The notes under the pieces: generated by a model
Databases searched by the model: none
What the model saw: the letters and a program-made list of their open reading frames with translations, nothing else
What the model was told of the DNA's origin: nothing
NCBI GenBank assembly: GCA_040791665.1
Contig: JBFNNX010000009.1
Coordinates: 248,001-312,000, forward strand
From: Thiodiazotropha sp040791665
Lineage (GTDB): Bacteria > Pseudomonadota > Gammaproteobacteria > Chromatiales > Chromatiaceae
Length of the DNA stretch: 64,000 nucleotides
Direction of reading: 5' to 3'
Shown here: positions 16,956 through 26,375 of the stretch, piece after piece
Position numbering within the stretch: the stretch's first letter is position 1
Layout: each line of letters starts with the position of its first letter
Program-made: the position numbers and the translations under genes

Positions 16956-18149
16956 ATGTCATTTCAGGGCCAATACAGAGATAGTATTTCGATTCCCAGA
17001 AAGCCACGGCCGTTTTTTATTCTGATTCTGCTATCTCTCTTCACCGTCACCGTATCGGCAGGGCCACGCGAACAGGCCAAACGCATACACGACCGGATTG
17101 CCGGGGTACCACCGAGTACCGAAACCCTGCAGCAAATGGTCACTGAAATCGAAACCAACGGCGATCCACTGGCGGCCGCCATGCTCGCCACCGAACATCC
17201 CGATTTCTACAATGTCACACTGAAAAACTGGGCCACACCCTGGACCAATGAGGAGATGACGCCCTTTGCGCCTCTGAATGACTACAGCGCCACCGTGATC
17301 GGTATGGTGAGGGATGAGATTCCTTTCAACCGGCTGCTCTCAGCAGACATTCTCTATGTCGGCAGTAACACACCCGCCTACTCCAACAACAACAATGACC
17401 ACTATGAGGCAATGGAGACCCTGGGCCTGAATCTCAAGGATGAGCTACAGCAGACAACTCAATCGAGCGTGACCGGACTGCCACCCGAAGGGACCGCCGG
17501 TGTCATCTCCACCCGTGCCGCAGCTCGGGCATTCTTTATCGACGGCACCAATCGAGCCATGTTCCGTTTCACCATGCTCAATCATCTATGCAAGGATCTC
17601 GAGTTAATCAAGGACCCGACACGGGCCTCAGACCGGATCCGCCAAGACGCCACTCGCAGCCCTGGAGGGGACAGCCGCGTTTGGTTCAACAACTGCTTGG
17701 GATGCCATGCCGGCATGGCGCCCCTGGCGCAGGCCTATGCCTATTACAACTACGAATATACCGACGATCCGGAAACCGGTCGCCTCTCCTACACACCCGA
17801 TAGCGTGCAACCCAAGTACCTGATCAACAGCAGTGTCTTCAAGGACGGCTATATCACTCCGAATGACGATTGGGATAACTACTGGCGGGAAGGCCCCAAT
17901 TCAGTGCTGGGTTGGGACCCGAACCTGCCAGGCTCCGGCGCAGGTGCCAAATCGATGGGTGAGGAACTTGCCAACTCCCATGCGTTTGCCGAATGTCAGG
18001 TCACCAAGGCCTTCCGGGCAGTCTGCCTACGCGTCCCTGTGGACAGCGCGGACCGATCCCGTATCGCGGAGATAACCAGCAGTTTCAAAACCGACTACAA
18101 CATGAAACGCGTATTTGCTGAAACCGCCGTCTATTGCGCAGGGAATTGA
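16956..18149 (+). CDS. Exported protein with one CXXCH heme motif
   Basis: 397 residues. N-terminal signal after a basic stretch (PRPFFILILLSLFTVTVSAGP) and one c-heme motif CLGCH at about residue 247 (WFNNCLGCHAGM). The C-terminal stretch SHAFAECQVTKAFRAVCLR resembles the ends of DUF1585/DUF1588-type proteins that sit in cytochrome-linked operons. No catalytic site is recognised. ATG start at 16956 with AGGGG about ten bases upstream. It leads the plus-strand arm with the LamG and DUF1501-like genes and is probably transcribed with them. Family assignment is tentative. Confidence 0.72.
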   Translation: MSFQGQYRDSISIPRKPRPFFILILLSLFTVTVSAGPREQAKRIHDRIAGVPPSTETLQQMVTEIETNGDPLAAAMLATEHPDFYNVTLKNWATPWTNEEMTPFAPLNDYSATVIGMVRDEIPFNRLLSADILYVGSNTPAYSNNNNDHYEAMETLGLNLKDELQQTTQSSVTGLPPEGTAGVISTRAAARAFFIDGTNRAMFRFTMLNHLCKDLELIKDPTRASDRIRQDATRSPGGDSRVWFNNCLGCHAGMAPLAQAYAYYNYEYTDDPETGRLSYTPDSVQPKYLINSSVFKDGYITPNDDWDNYWREGPNSVLGWDPNLPGSGAGAKSMGEELANSHAFAECQVTKAFRAVCLRVPVDSADRSRIAEITSSFKTDYNMKRVFAETAVYCAGN

Positions 18150-18159
18150 GCCAGTGACC

Positions 18160-20637
18160 ATGCAGAACAACGCACAACAGCATGATGGATGGGTGGGAAA
18201 GGCCCTCTCTATCGCCGTCCTCTCCATGTTTTCCAGCATCGGACTGGTGGGTTGCCAGGATGGCGTGAGCACCGAGACCCTGCAACCCACCACGGTCACC
18301 ACCAGCACCTATACCGGGCCGGCCGCACGCACCTCCGATATCCAGGGTTTTCGGATCAGCGTATGGGAACCCCTGCGTGGGGAAAACCGCTGCGGTTCCT
18401 GTCACAACACGGGAGGTCAGGCGCCTCAGTTCGTGCGCGAGGACGATGTCAATCAGGCCTATGAAGCGGCCAATCCCCATGTCAACAGAGAGGAGCCCGA
18501 TCAATCCTCGCTGGTCACCAAGGTTGCGAATGGGCATAACTGCTGGGAGGCCAGTGACACCGCTTGCGCCACTATCATCACCAGCTATATCGAATCCTGG
18601 GTTGGCGATGGATCCGGTGGTGGACGACAAATCGAACTCGAGCCGCCGCCGAACAAGGTGGTCGGCGAAAGCAAATCATTTCCCGATGATTCCAGCCTTT
18701 TTGCAACCTACGTGCACCCGTTGCTGACGGATTACTGCGCCGAGTGTCATGTCGAAGATGCGGCCGCCCCCCAATCACCCTACTTTGCCACTGCCGACAG
18801 CGCGATTGCCTATGCCGCGGTAAAGACCTCGATCGACCTGGATACGCCTGTCAATTCCCGCCTGGTGCAGCGTCTCATCGAGCTCCACAACTGCTGGGAT
18901 GATTGTAGTGCCAATGCTCAGGAGATGGAGGGTGCCATCGATCAAATGGCCGGCAACATCTCGCCAACCCCCATCGATCCGGACCTGGTCGTTAGCCGCG
19001 CACTGAGCCTGCCGGAAGGAACGGTCGCCAGTGGTGGCAGCCGACAGGAGAACGATATCGTCGCGCTATATGAGTTCAAGACAGGTAGCGGCAACATCGC
19101 CTACGACACCAGCGGCGTCGATCCCGCAATCAACCTGACCGTCAGCGGCAATGTCACCTGGGTTGAGGGTTGGGGCTTGGACTTCAGCGACGGCAAGGCC
19201 CAAGGCAGTACCGGCGACAGCAGAAAAATAGCCCAATTGATTCAAGCCACAGGGGAGTACACCATAGAAGCGTGGGTAGTACCTGCGAATGTCACTCAGG
19301 AGGGGCCCGCTCGGATCATCAGCTACTCCGCCGGCACCGACGTGCGCAACTTCACCCTTGGCCAAACCCTCTACAATTACAACTATCTGCATCGCTCCAG
19401 CACCACCGATGGCAATGGTGAACCGGCCCACTCCAGCTCAGACGACAATGAGGATCTGCAGGCAACGGAACAACACGTGGTGGCCACATTCGATCCGGAA
19501 AATGGACGACGCCTCTATGTGGATGGAGTGTTTACCGACGATCTTGACGAAACCGCGTCCGGCAACCTGAATGACTGGGATGACAGCTACGCCCTGGTCC
19601 TGGGTAATGAGGCCTCCAGCGACCGCCCCTGGGCAGGTAAGATACGTCTGCTGGCGATCCACAACCGAGCACTGACGGCGCAGCAGATCAAACAGAATTT
19701 TGACGCTGGCGTGGGTGAGAAATACTTCCTGCTGTTCAATGTCACCGATCTGGTCAATCTGCCTCAGAGTTATGTCATGTTCGAGGTCAGTCAGTATGAC
19801 AACTACAGTTATCTGTTCCGTCAGCCTAAATTCATCAGCCTCGACGAAAGCGTACTACCGGGCTCCATTCCCCTCGAGGGCATGCGTATCGGCATCAATG
19901 GCAAGGAGGCGGCCGTCGGTCAAGCCTACTCACGCTTGGCAATCACCATCAATGACAGCGAATACACCGCCAATGGCCAACGGCTGTCGAATATGGCGAC
20001 CACCATACCCTCGGAAAAGGGCGCCGAGAACGATCAGTTTTTCCTGACATTCGAGCGGTTGGGGACACATACCAATGTCTATTCAGAACCGGCGGTGCTG
20101 CCACCGGCCGAACCGGCGGATAGCGAGCCTGTGCCGCTGATCGGATTACGCACCTTTGATGAGATCAATGCCACCATGTCGGCCCTGACCGGCGTCAGTC
20201 CCACCCTGGAGGCGGTACAGACCACCTATACCACGATCAGGCAACAGCTTCCCTCATCGGAAGAAATCAGTGGCTTCCTCTCATCCCATCAGGTAGCGGT
20301 GTCGCAACTGGCGATTGAGTATTGCAGTGCCCTGGTCGACGACACGGTTCTTCGGGCCGGGCTGTTTCCCGGTTTCGACTTCAACGCAAATGCCAACGAC
20401 ATTCAGAGCGCCACCTGGCAGAGTCAGGTAGTCACTCCATTGATGAGCCGCTTCATGGGTGAGCAGCTGACAACCCAACCCTCGCCATCGCTTGTCGAGG
20501 GTGAACTGATGAATCTATTGACAGGCAGTGTGGGTCTGGCCCGGTGCAGTGGCAGCTGTGATGCGGACCGTACCGAAAAAGCGACCAAGGCAGCCTGTGC
20601 CTCACTGCTCGGCAGCGCTGTCGTGTTGCTCCAGTAG
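18160..20637 (+). CDS. LamG-domain lipoprotein with two c-heme motifs
   Basis: 825 residues from ATG 18160, 11 bases after the preceding stop. Lipobox LVGC near residue 30. Two c-type heme motifs, CGSCH (about 78) and CAECH (about 193), each with other cysteines (NCWEASDTAC, NCWDDCSAN). Then a LamG/concanavalin-like domain (about 295-500: IVALYEFKTGSG, YTIEAWVVP, HVVATFDPENGRRLYVDG), and a C-terminal region without a recognised fold. LamG domains bind carbohydrate or protein. With the heme modules this suggests a surface-exposed electron carrier or binding protein. The match to Planctomycete-type cytochrome domains is only by motif. Confidence 0.78.
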   Translation: MQNNAQQHDGWVGKALSIAVLSMFSSIGLVGCQDGVSTETLQPTTVTTSTYTGPAARTSDIQGFRISVWEPLRGENRCGSCHNTGGQAPQFVREDDVNQAYEAANPHVNREEPDQSSLVTKVANGHNCWEASDTACATIITSYIESWVGDGSGGGRQIELEPPPNKVVGESKSFPDDSSLFATYVHPLLTDYCAECHVEDAAAPQSPYFATADSAIAYAAVKTSIDLDTPVNSRLVQRLIELHNCWDDCSANAQEMEGAIDQMAGNISPTPIDPDLVVSRALSLPEGTVASGGSRQENDIVALYEFKTGSGNIAYDTSGVDPAINLTVSGNVTWVEGWGLDFSDGKAQGSTGDSRKIAQLIQATGEYTIEAWVVPANVTQEGPARIISYSAGTDVRNFTLGQTLYNYNYLHRSSTTDGNGEPAHSSSDDNEDLQATEQHVVATFDPENGRRLYVDGVFTDDLDETASGNLNDWDDSYALVLGNEASSDRPWAGKIRLLAIHNRALTAQQIKQNFDAGVGEKYFLLFNVTDLVNLPQSYVMFEVSQYDNYSYLFRQPKFISLDESVLPGSIPLEGMRIGINGKEAAVGQAYSRLAITINDSEYTANGQRLSNMATTIPSEKGAENDQFFLTFERLGTHTNVYSEPAVLPPAEPADSEPVPLIGLRTFDEINATMSALTGVSPTLEAVQTTYTTIRQQLPSSEEISGFLSSHQVAVSQLAIEYCSALVDDTVLRAGLFPGFDFNANANDIQSATWQSQVVTPLMSRFMGEQLTTQPSPSLVEGELMNLLTGSVGLARCSGSCDADRTEKATKAACASLLGSAVVLLQ

Positions 20638-20705
20638 GATAAAGATCCAATGGATCAGGAATATGCCCCGAACAAGCAGCCTGTGTGGCTAACGGTAAAG
20701 AAATC

Positions 20706-22277
20706 ATGCGCAGAAAAGTGAAGAACCTCTCTCCTGATGCCCCATTGCTATATCCGGATCATCCGCGCCCGGTGACGCGTCGGGATTTTATCCGTCAGGG
20801 CTTGATGGCGGGATTGGGCGCCGTCACCACCCCTTCGCTGTTCGGCCTGTTCGCCAATCCCGGCGAGGCCAGGGCCGCCCTCTCATCCGATCTCGAGGCC
20901 CTGAAGAATGTCTGCGGTATCGATACCCTTGGTGGTGGCAAGATCCCCTTTATCTGTTTCGATCTCGCGGGCGGGGCCAATATCGCCGGCTCCAACGTGC
21001 TGGTGGGCGGTGAGGGAGGCCAGTTCGATTTTCTCACCACGGCCGGTTACAACCGTCTCGGCCTGCCCGGAGACATGGTGCCGCCCATTACCAATCCGGA
21101 TACCGGCCTGAGCGACTTCATCAATACCGAACTGGGTCTTGCCTTCCATTCGGACAGTGCCTTCCTGCGCGGTATCCTGGAAAAGGTCTCGGCAGGCAAT
21201 CGGGCCAATATCAATGGCGCCATGATCCCGGCCCGATCGGAAAACGATACCGGCATCAACCCGCACAATCCCATGTACGCCATCAACCGCTGCGGTGCCG
21301 ATGGTGAATTGTTGACTCTGATAGGATCACGCAGCTCGGATTCCGGCGGCAATTCAGTGGCGCCCGCGGATCAGATCGACCCGACCGTCCGTCCCACCAA
21401 GGTCGATCGGCCCAGCGACACGACCGGCCTGGTTGATACCGGCAAGCTGGTAGGCCTGCTCGATCAGTCCGATGCCGTTGCCGTGATGGAGGCGATACAA
21501 CGTATCTCCGACATGAAACTGAATAGCGTAAGCACCGGTATCAGCACTGACGACGTGGTCAAGGAACTGATACGCTGCGGATACGTCAAGAGTGCCGACC
21601 TGGTCGACCGTTATGGCGATCCGGCCGCCCTCGATGTCACTGCCGACCCCGATATCATCGGTCCGATCTTCACTCAGGCGGAGTTCGACAATGACGGTGA
21701 ATTCCGCAAGACCGCATCGGTCATGAAACTGGTTATCAACGGCTATGCCGGTGCCGGCACCATCACCATGGGTGGCTACGACTACCACACCGGCAACCGT
21801 GCCGTGGGCGAGATCCGCGATCTGCGTGCCGGACGCTGTATGGGAGCCTGCCTGGAGTATGCCGCTCGCATCGGCATGCCCCTGATGCTGTATGTCTTCA
21901 GTGACGGTTCGGTCTCGAGCAACGGCACCATCGATAACTCCGCTGATGGGCGTGGCAAAGGAGTCTGGACCGGTGACAACCAATCCACCGCCGCTTCTTT
22001 CTTCCTGGTCTACAATCCGGGTGGCCAACCCTTGCTTGCGGGCGCTTCAGCGGATGATCAGTTGCGTCATCAGCAAATCGGCCACTTCTCCGCCGATGGC
22101 GCGGTGGACAACGGTTCCAGCCCGGCTGCCAACAATGTCAATCAATTGGTGCTGACCGTGGCGCTGAACTACCTGGCGCTGCACGGTGAACAGGGTCAGT
22201 TCAACACCTTGTTCGGCACCAGTCTTGGCAATACCGCCATGCTGGATAGCCTGACTGCGTTCAATCCAATCGTTTAG
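20706..22277 (+). CDS. Tat-exported DUF1501-like protein
   Basis: 523 residues from ATG 20706 (a GTG at 20685 is possible). It has a twin-arginine signal, TRRDFIRQGLMAGLGAVTTPS, then a fold with FDLAGGANIAGSNVLVGG, LGLPGDMVPP, GYDYHTGNRAVGEIRDLRAG and long loops, suggesting the DUF1501/sulfatase-like family. Tat export implies folding, perhaps with a cofactor, before transport. DUF1501 proteins commonly pair with cytochrome-like DUF1800/DUF1588 partners, as in this operon. Function unknown; the DUF1501 link is from pattern and should be tested. Confidence 0.68.
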   Translation: MRRKVKNLSPDAPLLYPDHPRPVTRRDFIRQGLMAGLGAVTTPSLFGLFANPGEARAALSSDLEALKNVCGIDTLGGGKIPFICFDLAGGANIAGSNVLVGGEGGQFDFLTTAGYNRLGLPGDMVPPITNPDTGLSDFINTELGLAFHSDSAFLRGILEKVSAGNRANINGAMIPARSENDTGINPHNPMYAINRCGADGELLTLIGSRSSDSGGNSVAPADQIDPTVRPTKVDRPSDTTGLVDTGKLVGLLDQSDAVAVMEAIQRISDMKLNSVSTGISTDDVVKELIRCGYVKSADLVDRYGDPAALDVTADPDIIGPIFTQAEFDNDGEFRKTASVMKLVINGYAGAGTITMGGYDYHTGNRAVGEIRDLRAGRCMGACLEYAARIGMPLMLYVFSDGSVSSNGTIDNSADGRGKGVWTGDNQSTAASFFLVYNPGGQPLLAGASADDQLRHQQIGHFSADGAVDNGSSPAANNVNQLVLTVALNYLALHGEQGQFNTLFGTSLGNTAMLDSLTAFNPIV

Positions 22278-22405
22278 CTGAACAGGAGCCCGTCAAAAGC
22301 CCCCGGACATCTGCCGCCCAATATCAAGGCTGCCATTCATCTACTGGATTGATTAGAATCGCCGATCTGTAACTTCACCACGACCCACGAGGCGTATCGA
22401 GCAGG

Positions 22406-23227
22406 ATGGAGCGACTGGCTCACGATTACATCGTCTGGAACGCTGACCCGACACTCTTCTCATTTGCCGGACTCGATATCCGATGGTATGGCGCGCTGTT
22501 CGCCACCGCCTATCTATTGGGATACCAGCTCATCCATTGGATCTACCAGCGTGAGGGACGCGACAGCCAATCCCTTGAGCTTCTTTCACTCTACCTGGTG
22601 ATCGGCACCATTGTCGGCGCCCGGTTGGGACATTGCCTCTTCTATGATCCCGCTTACTACCTAAGTCACCCGTTGAAGATACTCGCCATCTGGGAGGGAG
22701 GCTTGGCGAGCCATGGCGGCGGACTGGGCGTCATGCTGGCCCTCTACCTGTATAAACGTCAGACAGCGGAATCCTACCTCTGGTTACTGGACAGATTCGC
22801 CATCCCCACCGCCCTGGCCGGGGTCTTCATTCGACTGGGCAATCTGTTCAACTCAGAGATCTATGGCATGGAAACCTCACTGCCCTGGGCGATCGTATTC
22901 GAGCGCATCGACAATCTGCCGAGACACCCGGCCCAGCTCTATGAGGCCATTGCCTACGCCGTCGTTTTCCTTCTCTTATTGACCCTTTATCGACGCGGCG
23001 ACAGATCCACGAAAGCGGGATTCCTGTTTGCCGTCTTCCTGCTTACGGTATTCAGCACAAGGTTCGCCATCGAGTTTGTCAAAGAGAAACAGGCGACCTA
23101 TGCCATCGACTATTGGATAAATACAGGCCAATTATTGAGCATCCCATTCATCTTGGCAGGATGCGTATTGCTGGTTATCGCGTTGAGGCCCCCAAGGCAT
23201 CAAAGCGTCGCACATAGGCCAGATTGA
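22406..23227 (+). CDS. lgt: Prolipoprotein diacylglyceryl transferase, Bacteroidota-like
   Basis: Inner-membrane enzyme that adds diacylglycerol to the lipobox cysteine. 273 residues, multi-pass. Conserved motifs: IRWYGALFATAYLLGY, ARLGHCLFYDP, EGGLASHGGGLG (catalytic His), RLGNLFNSEIYG and RHPAQLYEA. The wording GARLGHCLFYDPAYYLSHPL followed by ILAIWEGGLASHGG is typical of Bacteroidota Lgt rather than gammaproteobacterial Lgt, suggesting transfer. The last codons (PPRHQSVAHRPD) run through a duplicated gene fragment on the other strand, so the natural C-terminus has been replaced. It is likely dedicated to the many lipoproteins of this block. Confidence 0.9.
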   Translation: MERLAHDYIVWNADPTLFSFAGLDIRWYGALFATAYLLGYQLIHWIYQREGRDSQSLELLSLYLVIGTIVGARLGHCLFYDPAYYLSHPLKILAIWEGGLASHGGGLGVMLALYLYKRQTAESYLWLLDRFAIPTALAGVFIRLGNLFNSEIYGMETSLPWAIVFERIDNLPRHPAQLYEAIAYAVVFLLLLTLYRRGDRSTKAGFLFAVFLLTVFSTRFAIEFVKEKQATYAIDYWINTGQLLSIPFILAGCVLLVIALRPPRHQSVAHRPD

Positions 23228-23370
23228 TCATGAAATCTGGCACTGAATCGGTGGTGAAAGTCTCAACGGAAATTATATTGATACGCTGGCTATCCCTGTC
23301 CAGGTTAATGGGACCCCTGACCTGGACTTTCCACGGTACGGCAGGCACTTCCGAGCTATGATCAACGCAG
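23193..23370 (-). pseudogene. 3' remnant of a second DUF3187-like gene
   Basis: Bases 23195-23257 match 26840-26902 with one mismatch in 63. Beyond that the DNA diverges, but the minus-strand translation still aligns (VPDFMINLAYVRRFDA; INLDRDSQRINI against IHLDADSHRIDI). This is the tail of a diverged copy of the gene at 26832-27866. It has lost its 5' part and its stop, and it overlaps the end of lgt. Confidence 0.8.
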
Positions 23371-23791
23371 CGCCACCGATATGATCGGGATCGCTGTCAT
23401 ATTGGGAGGATTACCCTCGCACTCTTTTAAAATGTTTAAATTTTACTACTTTTTTTCCTAATTATGATCAGCTGTCTACTAGTAAGTTATCAAAACGTAT
23501 GTATAATCTGGATGTGTTTGGAATTTCCCCAAAGCAAAAGGATTAATGGATTCTTGCTAACTGCGTCATGACGATGTCTCTTACTCTGCTTACTAATTCC
23601 ACTAAGTGGCTCACTAGCTGCTGTTCTGTTATTAACTCTACAGATGATCTATGTAATCACCATACTAGGTGTTTATATCTTCATTTAAAAGAGAGTATAC
23701 CACAGTAGGACCTTTGTGATTCAGGCGAGGCCAGCACAGTATGTGCCACTAACTTATTCATACCATTCTATATGAAATCATGGTAATACTT
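23228..23791. other. AT-rich non-coding stretch after lgt
   Basis: After the DUF3187 remnant the sequence turns AT-rich with no coding frame, T-runs near 23455 and no identifiable transposon end. The base composition, unlike the GC-richer flanks, marks the left side of the 3.6 kb insert that ends near 26830. Confidence 0.5.
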
Positions 23792-24808
23792 ATGCGTAAA
23801 CTCCTCTCTTCTCTTTTTATCACATTAGTGTTTAGTGGTTGCGCCACCACTCAAATGCAGTTTACGGAGAATAATCATACTGACTCAATAATGGGTGCGA
23901 ATATTCTTGTGATTACGCCTCAAAAACAAATTGTTGGAATAGTTCCAGGAATACAATCCAGTCAAACTGCTATCAATACAGCCCAAGAGCAGGCAGGATT
24001 ATTTGGCATTTTTTTAACTGGGATGTTCGATGCTATAGAAACATCGAATGACACCAAACGAATGTACAAGCTTGTTGAACCAGTTAAAAGTAAAGCGAGT
24101 GATCTCGATTTTAAAAAAGATCTAGTTCGCAAACTACAAGAAAAATGCATCTTCACCTCCCCTGAACGGATAACCATTTCTGAAGAAGTGCCGGAATTTG
24201 AGGCAGATTTACTTAAAATACTAAAAAAACTGGATGACAAGCCTACTATTATTATCAGCTCACAATATAGCTTTGATCCAACTTACCGTGTATTCATGAT
24301 TGATACTGCAATAAGCCTATGGTTAAACAAAACAGATAAACCCGCATACACAACTAGCACAGCTTACTACTCACCCCCAATAACGCCTTTTGTAAAAAAA
24401 TATGAACACACATTTGGTGATGTCCTATTACTGCGAGCAAAAGAGAAGAGCGAAGAAAATCTTTATGCTCCAAACATTTCACTTTGGTCTTACAATCGCG
24501 CCCAAACATACCGTAAGTACTACGAAGAAGGGATTGAAGAGAGCGCTAACATGATTGTGAACGCTCTAACAAAGAAGCTTGACCTTGACAGCCTTACTGA
24601 AAATAAGTTAGTCACCTATATCAATTATCATATACCACAATTTAACAAACACGGTTTTCTAATTAATAACGCATCCGAGGGAAGAGTCATCCAGAAAGCG
24701 AACAATCGAACACTGCTTGTTTCAAGGAACGGTTCATTTTCCTCTGTTTACAGCGGCCCTGCACTAAAACCACTAAAGAAGGTAAAAACCTTTAGACAAT
24801 ATCGATAG
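23792..24808 (+). CDS. Hypothetical lipoprotein, AT-rich
   Basis: 338 residues from ATG 23792 (a GTG-like in-frame start lies four codons earlier). Lipobox FSGC with C17 after a short hydrophobic signal. The rest is soluble and mixed charged/aromatic, with segments such as GLFGIFLTGMFDAIETS, EKCIFTSPERITISEEVPEFE and PTIIISSQYSFDPTYRVFMID. No known domain. AT-rich codon use differs sharply from the genes on either side, suggesting recent acquisition. Followed 74 bases later by another AT-rich exported protein, probably in one transcript. Confidence 0.72.
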   Translation: MRKLLSSLFITLVFSGCATTQMQFTENNHTDSIMGANILVITPQKQIVGIVPGIQSSQTAINTAQEQAGLFGIFLTGMFDAIETSNDTKRMYKLVEPVKSKASDLDFKKDLVRKLQEKCIFTSPERITISEEVPEFEADLLKILKKLDDKPTIIISSQYSFDPTYRVFMIDTAISLWLNKTDKPAYTTSTAYYSPPITPFVKKYEHTFGDVLLLRAKEKSEENLYAPNISLWSYNRAQTYRKYYEEGIEESANMIVNALTKKLDLDSLTENKLVTYINYHIPQFNKHGFLINNASEGRVIQKANNRTLLVSRNGSFSSVYSGPALKPLKKVKTFRQYR

Positions 24809-24882
24809 GCAAATGGGGCGTTCATCTCATTCACTAAGCACATTTATTTTTGTTTGGTTATACATACACAGGATTACTTCTG

Positions 24883-25812
24883 ATGACACATCGCATTCCA
24901 ATAAAAAATATCTCTTTAATCCTTTTTTATATTTTAGTATTTGCGCTACCCTGCTCTACATTTGCAGCCAACACTTTCTCTTTTGATAAAGAGCAAGTAC
25001 CTCAAAATAAGCCAAAAGCAGCAGTTGTAATAGTAAGACCAGAGAATTCTTTTTCAGCACAGTACACCAACGATCTGATGTTTTCCTTACAGAACGAACT
25101 CTTGATAAACGGTATGGACATAGTTATCGGAAAAGAGAATGCTACGAACACCGACACAGTAGTAATGTATGTTGATTTCTCTATCGAAAGCGGGCTGTTA
25201 TCTCGTGTTCGCACGGAAAACCAATATATCTATTTCGTAGAGAACATCAGTCGTGTTACATACACCACCTCTTTCTCAACCGTTACCAATGCAACTCCTT
25301 TCATTGAGATGTCACTTAGCCTAGATACGCAAATACTTGGACTTACTGATAACAGCTATGATTCAATAGAAACGATAGACAGCTTGTTTGGCAGATCAGC
25401 CAACCTCATGGCAAATCTTGTTTTTGCCGCTTTCACTGATACCTCAAACGTAACTGGTACCTGGCATGATGTACTTGGCTCTGCTGTCGTTGAAATCCCT
25501 GATAAACAGAACAACGGTAAGTATGTTGGATACGTAAAAAAAGCAAATCAATATAGTAATGGATTTTCTATTGGTGAAAAGGCCTACCATATCAGTAGCA
25601 ACAGTAACAGCACTGAAACACTCACGGGTGAATTAAAGGTTAGATATAAGAATGGCAAAGAGCCTGAATGGTTACCCGCAGAATTTATCTTTATAGGAAA
25701 TCTAATGATAATTAAAACGAGTTCGCCTAAACCGCCGGCAAGAATGAATTTTTATACAAAACGCCCACAAAGCCAAGCAAACACCTTTTCAGGTCACACT
25801 AACATGTTATAA
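24883..25812 (+). CDS. Hypothetical exported protein, AT-rich
   Basis: 309 residues from ATG 24883 (an in-frame start at 24850 is less likely). Signal peptide (ISLILFYILVFALPCSTFA) with cleavage expected before ANTFSFDK. The mature part contains KAAVVIVRPENSFSAQYTNDLMFSLQNELLINGMDIVIG, which resembles the opening of periplasmic proteins with an alternating alpha-beta start, followed by beta-rich sequence. Family not recognised. It has the same unusual base composition as the lipoprotein before it, and the two are likely co-transcribed. Confidence 0.7.
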   Translation: MTHRIPIKNISLILFYILVFALPCSTFAANTFSFDKEQVPQNKPKAAVVIVRPENSFSAQYTNDLMFSLQNELLINGMDIVIGKENATNTDTVVMYVDFSIESGLLSRVRTENQYIYFVENISRVTYTTSFSTVTNATPFIEMSLSLDTQILGLTDNSYDSIETIDSLFGRSANLMANLVFAAFTDTSNVTGTWHDVLGSAVVEIPDKQNNGKYVGYVKKANQYSNGFSIGEKAYHISSNSNSTETLTGELKVRYKNGKEPEWLPAEFIFIGNLMIIKTSSPKPPARMNFYTKRPQSQANTFSGHTNML

Positions 25813-26003
25813 ATTAGTGGGAGTTCCATTGTTATCTTCCAACCCCACATTGAAGACTTTCCCTTTCCCTAAAAGAGATCATCGCTAATATACTAACCAA
25901 ACAGTTTATTGCTTATTTCATGGAACACACTAATAAACGTTGATTCTTCGTGGTCTTGTGCAAAGCTAATCTCTCCAATTTTAACCGAGCTAAAAATTAG
26001 AGA

Positions 26004-26281
26004 TTATGCCACCAATCCTCCCAGTTTCTGCATTGGCGTAATGCCATCCAGCACCATATTGGGCTTTTCATTATTGTAAGGCCATTACCGCAGAACAGTA
26101 AAATCACGTACTTTATCTATCGTCTCAAACAGATATTGACTCAGCCACGCATTTCTGACTGTTCGGTTATATCGCTCAATATAGGCATTTTACCGAGGCT
26201 GCCCAGGCTGAATATATTCCAGGCAGATCCCTTGTCGTTTTGCACAGTTCGCCACAGCTAAACAAATGTACTCAGGCCCAT
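26004..26281 (-). pseudogene. IS3-family transposase (OrfB) C-terminal remnant
   Basis: Translating the minus strand gives GPEYICLAVANCAKRQ, then LEYIQPGQPR-stop-NAYIERYN, RTVRNAWLSQYLFETID, a second stop, and WPYNNEKPNMVLDGITPMQK. This is the end of the integrase-like core of IS3-group transposases (DNGPEY, EYIQPGQPQQNAYIERYNR, YNNERP). It is broken by two in-frame stops and truncated at its start, so it is dead. Confidence 0.85.
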
Positions 26282-26306
26282 AGTACATATGGAGCCATGA
26301 AGCGGC

Positions 26307-26375
26307 GTCAGCCATTTGCATCAGAATCATTGATACCTAAACCAGTGATTCATAGAGGAGATGCAAATGACTGAC
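26307..26375. repeat. Long imperfect inverted repeat (hairpin)
   Basis: The arms GTCAGCCATTTGCATC (26307-26322) and GATGCAAATGACTGAC (26360-26375) pair at 15 of 16 positions. A second, inner stem is formed by GAATCATT and AGTGATTC. Next to the dead IS3 fragment, so it may be a mobile-element end or a structured RNA. The downstream short frame begins inside its right arm. Confidence 0.5.
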
